The translations under genes and the position numbers were made by a program. A stretch of DNA of 17,170 nt, taken from the NCBI GenBank assembly GCA_029983435.1, contig JASBZN010000012.1:1-17170 (forward strand), written 5' to 3'. Source of the DNA: Urinicoccus sp. GTDB lineage: Bacteria > Bacillota > Clostridia > Tissierellales > Peptoniphilaceae. How positions within the stretch are numbered: position 1 is the stretch's first letter; each line of letters opens with the position of its first letter. The notes under the pieces were generated by a model, which did not search any database, was not told the origin of the DNA, and saw only the letters and a list, made by a program, of their open reading frames with translations. Positions 13,467 to 17,170 of the stretch are shown in pieces.

Positions 13467-13473
13467 GGACTTA
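13443..13473 (+). promoter_or_regulatory. Hairpin spanning the stop codon of the small membrane protein gene
   Basis: AAGTCCTC (13443-13450) pairs with GAGGACTT (13466-13473), and inside it AGTC (13452-13455) pairs with GACT (13462-13465), giving 12 bp with one bulged A and a 6-nt loop. No T run follows, so it is not a standard terminator; it may stabilise or process the early transcript. The TGA stop (13464-13466) lies in the stem. Confidence 0.5.
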
Positions 13474-13518
13474 AAGTATGGTAAATACTAATTAAATTAT
13501 AACACAGGGAGGTCAAAA

Positions 13519-13731
13519 ATGAAAATTACAGATGAAAAACTTTTTAGCATAAGTGTTTTGAAAGAACGATTGGAAGCCTTAGAGGGTCTAGCCTTGACGA
13601 TCAATGCAGGAAAAGAAGCAGAAAAAGAGTATCGAAAGCAATTAGAGGCCTTAAAAGAGGACTATAACAGCTTTTTATCGGAAGAAGAAACAGTTGATAT
13701 TTTCAAGGGTTTTAAGGCGGTCAGCCTATGA
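13519..13731 (+). CDS. Small phage early protein, unknown function
   Basis: This 70-residue acidic, helical protein (MKITDEKLFSISVLKERLEA) has a likely coiled-coil stretch at about 12-52. GGAGGTC is 6 nt before the ATG. The stop overlaps the next start (ATGA at 13728-13731), so the two small genes are translationally coupled. No family recognised. Confidence 0.65.
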   Translation: MKITDEKLFSISVLKERLEALEGLALTINAGKEAEKEYRKQLEALKEDYNSFLSEEETVDIFKGFKAVSL

Positions 13732-13943
13732 CCTATTTAGAACAAGATAAGTTTTTAAGGGATATCACAAAAAACTTGAAGCAGGCTTTAAGCTATCTTG
13801 AGGATGGAGAAAATCACAAGGCCAAAGGTTTTTTGAATGGAACCATAAAGGCGATACAAGACACCAGGGATAAGAATTTAAAGCTACACAAACGAACAAA
13901 TCAGCAGCTGGACCAGATGGAGTATCGAAGAAGTCGGATGTAA
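13728..13943 (+). CDS. Small phage early protein, unknown function
   Basis: This 71-residue helical protein is rich in Lys, Gln and Asp (LEQDKFLRDITKNLKQALSY, then KGFLNGTIKAIQDTRDKN). Its C-terminus is basic (EYRRSRM). It starts at the ATG that overlaps the previous stop and ends 12 bp before bet. Its placement directly before a recombination gene suggests an accessory role there, without sequence proof. Confidence 0.65.
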   Translation: MTYLEQDKFLRDITKNLKQALSYLEDGENHKAKGFLNGTIKAIQDTRDKNLKLHKRTNQQLDQMEYRRSRM

Positions 13944-13955
13944 AGGAGAAAAAAG

Positions 13956-14783
13956 ATGAATGAATTAGCAGTAAGATATGAAGTGAATGGCCAAGAGGTT
14001 GTATTAACGAAGGACGATGTTAAGAAGTACCTTGTGAGTGGAAATGCGGACAAGGTAACAGATAAGGAGTTTAAGCTCTTTATGGAACTTTGTAAGGCGC
14101 AAGGGCTGAATCCTTTTCTGAAAGAAGCTTATCTGATTAAGTTTGGGAATGATGCATCGATTATTACCGGGAAGGACGTTTTTTTAAAGCGTGCCAGGGC
14201 TAATCCGGATTTCCGTGGCTTTAAGGCTGGAATTATTGTGCAAAAGGACCAAGGGTTTGAAAAACGAGAAGGAACTTTTTATTTAAAGGGTCAAGAAAAT
14301 TTAGTTGGGGGTTGGGCTTCCATTTATATTAAGGATTGGGAGGTTCCTTTTGACCATTCTGTTTCTTTGGCGGAGTTTAATAAGGGGACGTCGACTTGGA
14401 AGACGATGCCTGCTGTGATGATACGGAAGGTGGCCTTGGTCCAAGCTCTAAGAGAGGCATTTCCTGATGACCTACAACAGCTATATTCTGCAGAGGAAAT
14501 GGAGGGGGAAGTCATTCTTCAGGAAGATCCTCAAAGTCTAGGAAATGATGTCATTAGTGATGCCCAAAGAAGAAGGCTCTTTGCAATAGCTAACAGTGAA
14601 GAGGGGCTTGTTCGGGCGGCTATGGATGACTTTGGCTATGAGCATACGGCAGATATTCAAAAGAGTGATTATGATGCCTTATGTGCAAAGGTGGAAGAGG
14701 CCTTATCTATGACAGGCCAAGATAAAGATGGAGTGAATGAAGCAACAACTGTAACTGTAGAGGAAGTTCCTTTTACTGAATAA
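13956..14783 (+). CDS. bet: Phage recombination protein Bet (RecT/Redbeta superfamily single-strand annealing protein)
   Basis: This protein anneals complementary single strands for phage recombination and replication. It normally partners with an exonuclease, which is not in this window and may lie to the right or be absent. The 275 residues show the family core (about 15-190): FMELCKAQGLNPFLKEAYLI, then a Gly-Asn-Asp-Ala-Ser beta segment, GKDVFLKRA, GGWASIYIKDW and the hallmark WKTMPAVMIRKVALVQALRE followed by AFP. The C-terminal ~80 residues are acidic and variable, ending EVPFTE, a region that in Redbeta-type proteins contacts SSB or the exonuclease. ATG with AAAGGAG 8 nt upstream. It belongs to the rightward early operon, just before the replication gene. 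Confidence 0.92.
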   Translation: MNELAVRYEVNGQEVVLTKDDVKKYLVSGNADKVTDKEFKLFMELCKAQGLNPFLKEAYLIKFGNDASIITGKDVFLKRARANPDFRGFKAGIIVQKDQGFEKREGTFYLKGQENLVGGWASIYIKDWEVPFDHSVSLAEFNKGTSTWKTMPAVMIRKVALVQALREAFPDDLQQLYSAEEMEGEVILQEDPQSLGNDVISDAQRRRLFAIANSEEGLVRAAMDDFGYEHTADIQKSDYDALCAKVEEALSMTGQDKDGVNEATTVTVEEVPFTE

Positions 14784-14804
14784 GGTTGCCTTTAGTTGTT
14801 TTGG

Positions 14805-14835
14805 GTGCTAGGTACTGTTAAGCCGGGCCTAGCAC
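14805..14835 (+). promoter_or_regulatory. Hairpin just upstream of the replication gene's ribosome binding site
   Basis: GTGCTAGG (14805-14812) pairs perfectly with CCTAGCAC (14828-14835), with a 15-nt loop. It ends 3-4 nt before the GAAAGGAG ribosome binding site. With no T run it is not a terminator, and may tune translation or mRNA processing between bet and the replication gene. Confidence 0.4.
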
Positions 14836-14852
14836 TTGAAAGGAGATTTAAA

Positions 14853-15656
14853 ATGGCTAGACCAATGCGGAAGGGAATTGACTATTATCCTTTAGATGTC
14901 AATTTTTTAAGTGACTTGAAGGTTCGAAAAATAATTCAGGCTTGTGGGCCAAATAGCATTGCAATAATTATGCTCCTGCTCGGAACTATCTACGGAGACG
15001 AAGGGTATTTCATGCGGTGGGATGAAGATGTATGTTTCTTAATTACTGAGGCTTTCGGGGTTAAGCAGATGTACGTGGAGGAAACTCTTAAAAAGTGTTT
15101 GCAAGTTGGATTTTTCGAAAAAAAATTATTTGATCGCTACCAAATTTTAACCTCAAGAGGGATTCAAAAAAGGTTCTTTGAAATCACGAAGAGAAGAAAG
15201 AATTTTCATGTGGATCAAAGGTATCTTTTAGTTAATGTTACAGAAACAGGGGTTATTGCAACAGAAACCCCAATTAATGTTACAGAAATGGGGGTTAATG
15301 TATGCAATGGTACACAAAATAAAGTAAAGGAAAGTAAAGTAAAGGATAGAGAGATAGATATATATAATACTATAAATAGCCTTTTAGATAAAAAAATCAC
15401 AAGCGAAGCATATCATCATCTCTCAAACCAGGTGGATATAGGACGGTTAATCCAGGAGTTAGAGCAGTCTCCATGGTTAAGGCAAAATGCAGACTTAAAC
15501 GACTGTAAACCTAGCTTTTTGGCTAAGATTCTAGCTGGTAAATACCGGGAGTATCGGGCTGTGTCCAAAAACAAGTTTCACAATTTTAGCGAATCCAGTG
15601 TAGACTTTACGGCGGAAGAGCTTGAGGAGATGGCCAGGAAAAAGAGGGAGATGTAA
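14853..15656 (+). CDS. Phage replication protein with Lin1244/Lin1753-type (DUF4373) N-terminal domain
   Basis: The start is ATG 14853, with AAGGAG at about 8 nt spacing and the family's usual opening MARPMRKGIDYYPLDV; upstream ATG/TTG codons lack a ribosome binding site. The 267-residue protein has a winged-helix-like N-terminal domain (about 1-110, FLSDLKVRKIIQACGPNSIA then EAFGVKQMYVEETLKKCLQV). A repetitive linker follows (127-154, four 7-residue units), then a charged Lys/Glu stretch. The C-terminal domain (about 185-267, SFLAKILAGKY) looks DnaD-like in character. Such proteins are found at the primosome/initiator position of phage early regions and probably load the helicase at the phage origin. 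The gene itself carries repeats that may be that origin. Confidence 0.8.
   Translation: MARPMRKGIDYYPLDVNFLSDLKVRKIIQACGPNSIAIIMLLLGTIYGDEGYFMRWDEDVCFLITEAFGVKQMYVEETLKKCLQVGFFEKKLFDRYQILTSRGIQKRFFEITKRRKNFHVDQRYLLVNVTETGVIATETPINVTEMGVNVCNGTQNKVKESKVKDREIDIYNTINSLLDKKITSEAYHHLSNQVDIGRLIQELEQSPWLRQNADLNDCKPSFLAKILAGKYREYRAVSKNKFHNFSESSVDFTAEELEEMARKKREM
15231..15395 (+). other. Candidate phage replication origin: 21-bp iterons plus AT-rich tract inside the replication gene
   Basis: Four tandem 21-bp units start at 15231, 15252, 15273 and 15294. TTAATGTTACAGAAA is identical in units one and three; unit two matches at 12 of 15 positions, and unit four is more diverged. The units encode seven-residue repeats (VNVTETG, VIATETP, INVTEMG, VNVCNGT). 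A purine-rich stretch of repeated AAAGTAAAG follows, then a strongly AT-rich tract (about 15345-15395). Iterons followed by an AT-rich unwinding region within the initiator gene is the layout of lambda-type origins. The function is inferred, not shown. Confidence 0.5.
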
Positions 15657-15682
15657 AAAGTTGAAAAAAGTTGAGGGAAAAG

Positions 15683-15850
15683 ATGAGAAATTTTAAAATT
15701 TCATTTAATTTTGAAGCAGATGATGATTGGAAAGCACAAGATATAAAAGAAATGCTTAATACAGTTTTAGACCCCATTTATCACTTAGGAGATTCATTTG
15801 TTGGAAACTTATGTATAGATGAAGTAGAGGAGACAGAAGATGAATTTTGA
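15683..15850 (+). CDS. Small acidic phage protein, unknown function
   Basis: The ATG at 15683 follows TTGAGGGAAAAG. The 55-codon frame (MRNFKISFNFEADDDW, then DIKEMLNTVLDPIYHLGDSF and a strongly acidic end EVEETEDEF) runs to TGA at 15848-15850, overlapping the MazG-like gene start at 15840 by 11 bp. The overlap and close packing support coding. It looks like a short beta strand plus helix with an acidic tail. No family is recognised. Confidence 0.6.
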   Translation: MRNFKISFNFEADDDWKAQDIKEMLNTVLDPIYHLGDSFVGNLCIDEVEETEDEF

Positions 15851-16232
15851 AGAATTACAAGAAATGGTCCTAGATTGGGCAGATGATAAGGATTTACTCC
15901 ATGAAGAAAATGCCGATAGGCAATTTATGAAATTTATTGAGGAAGTTTTTGAGTTTAACGTAGAAATGGAAAAACATTTGAGTGGAGAAATTCAATTCGA
16001 AAACTGGTATGAAAAAGCATTGTATCGTGGAGACATTAGAAGAAGTGGAATTCCACCATATCCAATTTTATACATGGAATTGGAAATGGGAGATATCTTT
16101 GTGACTTTAATTATTTTGTGTAAACAATTAGACATAAGCCCAGTTGATTGTCTGCAAAAAGCTTATAAAAAGATAAGCAAGCGTAAAGGCAAGACGATTG
16201 ATGGTGTTTTTATAAAAGAGGAAGACCTATAA
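15840..16232 (+). CDS. MazG-like nucleotide pyrophosphohydrolase family protein
   Basis: MazG-type all-alpha enzymes hydrolyse nucleoside triphosphates to monophosphates; phage versions may adjust nucleotide pools or alarmones. The 130-residue protein has the two family metal-binding motifs: EEVFE (Glu34, Glu35, Glu38) and ELEMGD (Glu82, Asp85). They are followed by the typical end helix and LQKAYKKISKRKGKTIDG. The stretch between the motifs (about 39-80) is longer than in the minimal family and contains a Tyr/Pro-rich insert (SGIPPYPILYME). GAGGAG lies 6-7 nt before the ATG, within the preceding small gene. Activity is inferred from the motif pattern only. Confidence 0.72.
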   Translation: MNFEELQEMVLDWADDKDLLHEENADRQFMKFIEEVFEFNVEMEKHLSGEIQFENWYEKALYRGDIRRSGIPPYPILYMELEMGDIFVTLIILCKQLDISPVDCLQKAYKKISKRKGKTIDGVFIKEEDL

Positions 16233-16261
16233 GAGTTGAGTAAAACGGAGTAGAGTAAAAA

Positions 16262-16420
16262 ATGAAAAAATTTTTAGTTGAAGAAAGTGGATATTACAAA
16301 ATTAGAATGAAAGTTGAGGCACTCAACGCAGATGATGCAGTAGACAGAGTGTATGGGTACTTGCCACGATTTATTGATGTTGAATCAGACGACAGGGAGA
16401 TTACAGAGGTGGAAGATTGA
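16262..16420 (+). CDS. Small acidic phage protein, unknown function
   Basis: The ATG at 16262 has CGGAG about 9 nt upstream. The 52-residue product (MKKFLVEESGYYKIRMKVEA, then LNADDAVDRV and an acidic C-terminus ending EVED) has the beta-strand, VEA, short turn and DDAV helix look of DpnD/PcfM-type small phage proteins. That resemblance is from memory and weak. The TGA overlaps the next gene's TTG start (TTGA), supporting both. The frame starting at 17077 has a similar IEAKTKEEAE pattern. Confidence 0.6.
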   Translation: MKKFLVEESGYYKIRMKVEALNADDAVDRVYGYLPRFIDVESDDREITEVED

Positions 16421-16611
16421 ATGTGGAGAGAAAAAACCAGGCAACGTTGATTCTTTGTACATTAACGAAGCTTTTAAAAGAGTTTAACTTTGGATTAGAA
16501 ATATTCAAGGATGGAAGTATAGTTTTTGTAGATGGCAATACTGAAGATAGATATAAAGTCAGTGCAAAAGATTTCCAAGATTTGTATAACAAAACAGAGG
16601 TGGAAAAATGA
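16417..16611 (+). CDS. Small phage protein, unknown function
   Basis: The start is most likely TTG at 16417, overlapping the previous TGA with GAGGTGG at a good distance upstream; GTG at 16423 is a poorer alternative. The 64-residue product reads as helix (QATLILCTLTKLLKEFNF) then beta strands (GLEIFKDGSIVFVDGN) and a final helix (SAKDFQDLYNKTEVE). The stop overlaps the gp157 start (ATGA), showing tight coupling. No family recognised. Confidence 0.6.
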   Translation: MNVERKNQATLILCTLTKLLKEFNFGLEIFKDGSIVFVDGNTEDRYKVSAKDFQDLYNKTEVEK

Positions 16612-17072
16612 ATTTATACGAATTAACTGAAATGTACCAAAATTTATTAGATTTAGAGGAAGAAGAGTTACAAGACCATTTAAAAAACATTGATGACGAA
16701 ATTGAAATTAAGGCGGAAAACATAGCTAAGGTTTTAAAAGACCTGGAAGCAGGATCTGAAGCATATAAAAAAGAAATTGAACGACTATCTAATAAAAAGA
16801 AAAGTACAGAAAATAGAGCTAAGAGACTAAAAGAATACTTGCAAATGGCCATGGAAGAAGTGGACAAGAAGAAGTTTAAGACAAACCTGTTCAGTTTTAA
16901 TATCCAGAAAAATGCGCCATATTTAAAAATATTGGATGAGAATAAAATACCAGAAGAGTTTTATAAAGTGGAAAAAAAGCTGGATAAGACAGAATTTAAG
17001 AAAGCGGTAAAAGCCGGAAAGTATTTAGATGTCGCTGAGTTGGTACAAACTGAAAGTTTAAGGATAAGGTAA
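16608..17072 (+). CDS. Siphovirus Gp157-family protein
   Basis: The 154-residue protein opens with a helical segment, MNLYELTEMYQNLLDLEEEE, and then a long charged coiled coil to about residue 90 (KAENIAKVLKDLEAGSEAYK and on through ENRAKRLKEYLQMAM). A short conserved C-terminal part follows with KKFKTNLFSFNIQKNAP, IPEEFYKVEKKLDKTEFKK and LVQTESLRIR. This arrangement is that of Gp157 (first described in streptococcal phage Sfi, linked to phage resistance when present on a host). It usually sits next to phage recombination or helicase genes, as here. GAGGTGG is 6 nt before the ATG. Confidence 0.88.
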   Translation: MNLYELTEMYQNLLDLEEEELQDHLKNIDDEIEIKAENIAKVLKDLEAGSEAYKKEIERLSNKKKSTENRAKRLKEYLQMAMEEVDKKKFKTNLFSFNIQKNAPYLKILDENKIPEEFYKVEKKLDKTEFKKAVKAGKYLDVAELVQTESLRIR

Positions 17073-17076
17073 CTTT

Positions 17077-17170
17077 ATGGTATCCAGGAGAAAAATAAAG
17101 ACATATAGATTTGACGTAGAAGCTTTCTGTGAGATTGATATTGAGGCTAAAACAAAAGAAGAAGCTGAAG
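17077..17170 (+). CDS. Partial small phage protein (runs off the window)
   Basis: An open frame starts at ATG 17077, 4 bp after the gp157 stop, with a modest AAGG upstream, and stays open to the window edge (31 residues seen: VSRRKIKTYRFDVEAFCEID, then IEAKTKEEAE). The strand-then-helix pattern resembles the 16262 protein. Length and function cannot be judged. Confidence 0.45.
   Translation, partial: MVSRRKIKTYRFDVEAFCEIDIEAKTKEEAE

Larger units (their letters stand above)
8893..17170. mobile_element. Prophage (left part; right end outside the window)
   Basis: The element starts at the tRNA-Thr attL and carries, in order, a leftward integrase, a membrane protein, an ImmA-type protease and a CI-like repressor, then rightward Cro-like, excisionase-like, Bet recombination, replication, MazG-like and Gp157 genes. 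This is the standard lysogeny-then-early order of temperate siphophages of Bacillota. No structural, packaging or lysis genes are in view, so an integrative element that borrows phage early genes cannot be fully excluded. Confidence 0.88.

Noticed and set aside
15316..15400. AAAGTAAAG and ATAT tracts as a CRISPR or satellite array
   Set aside because: There are no spaced identical repeats with unique spacers; better explained as part of a possible origin or simple AT-rich coding sequence.
16559..16867. Minus-strand frame opposite the Gp157 gene
   Set aside because: The plus-strand Gp157 protein is clearly conserved; the antisense product is Ser/Phe-rich without support.

Overview
The window suggests a low-GC Gram-positive bacterium (Bacillota, probably an anaerobe of the Clostridia/Tissierellia type). 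It has purine-rich ribosome binding sites, short lipobox lipoproteins, strong hairpin-plus-T terminators, A/T-rich third codon positions, and a tRNA-Thr 3' end with a T discriminator and encoded CCA. Genus cannot be fixed from sequence alone.

Layout. 1-55 looks like the last bases of an IS3-type insertion sequence. 232-1494 is murA (peptidoglycan precursor synthesis) with its own promoter and a 16-bp-stem terminator. 1827-6985 is a five-gene peptide-type ABC importer operon: binding lipoprotein, two permeases and two ATPases (oppABCDF order). An imperfect hairpin after the binding-protein gene probably lowers permease expression. 7099-7722 encodes a DtxR/MntR-family metal-dependent repressor with its own promoter. 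7768-8718 encodes a lipoprotein of unknown function. This chromosomal block ends with a terminator at 8736-8769.

From 8855 the window enters a prophage or phage-like element that continues past the right edge. The left junction is visible: a 45-nt 3' fragment of tRNA-Thr (anticodon CGU, minus strand), followed on that strand by the tRNA's own terminator, is cut off inside the anticodon loop. The complete tRNA should be restored at the far right end, outside the window. Inside the junction is a leftward lysogeny arm: tyrosine integrase, a membrane-anchored FxLYD-like protein, an ImmA/IrrE-type metalloprotease and a CI-like repressor. The repressor faces a rightward Cro-like gene across a compact two-promoter switch with palindromic operators. 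Next come a second small HTH gene, and on the minus strand a 70-codon gene whose only plausible start is ATA.

The rightward early/replication module begins at a second divergent promoter pair framed by a 13-bp inverted repeat. It encodes an HTH_17 protein, a one-pass membrane protein, two small unknowns, a Bet/RecT single-strand annealing protein, a Lin1244/Lin1753-type replication protein, small unknowns, a MazG-like hydrolase and a Gp157 protein. The replication-protein gene carries four 21-bp tandem repeats followed by an AT-rich tract, which makes it a good candidate for the phage replication origin.

The most notable observations are the candidate intragenic origin, the ATA-initiated gene, a small-RNA-like segment in front of int with two plus-strand terminators and no plus-strand gene, the lysogeny operators, and an integrase with Tyr in place of the first His of its HxxR box.
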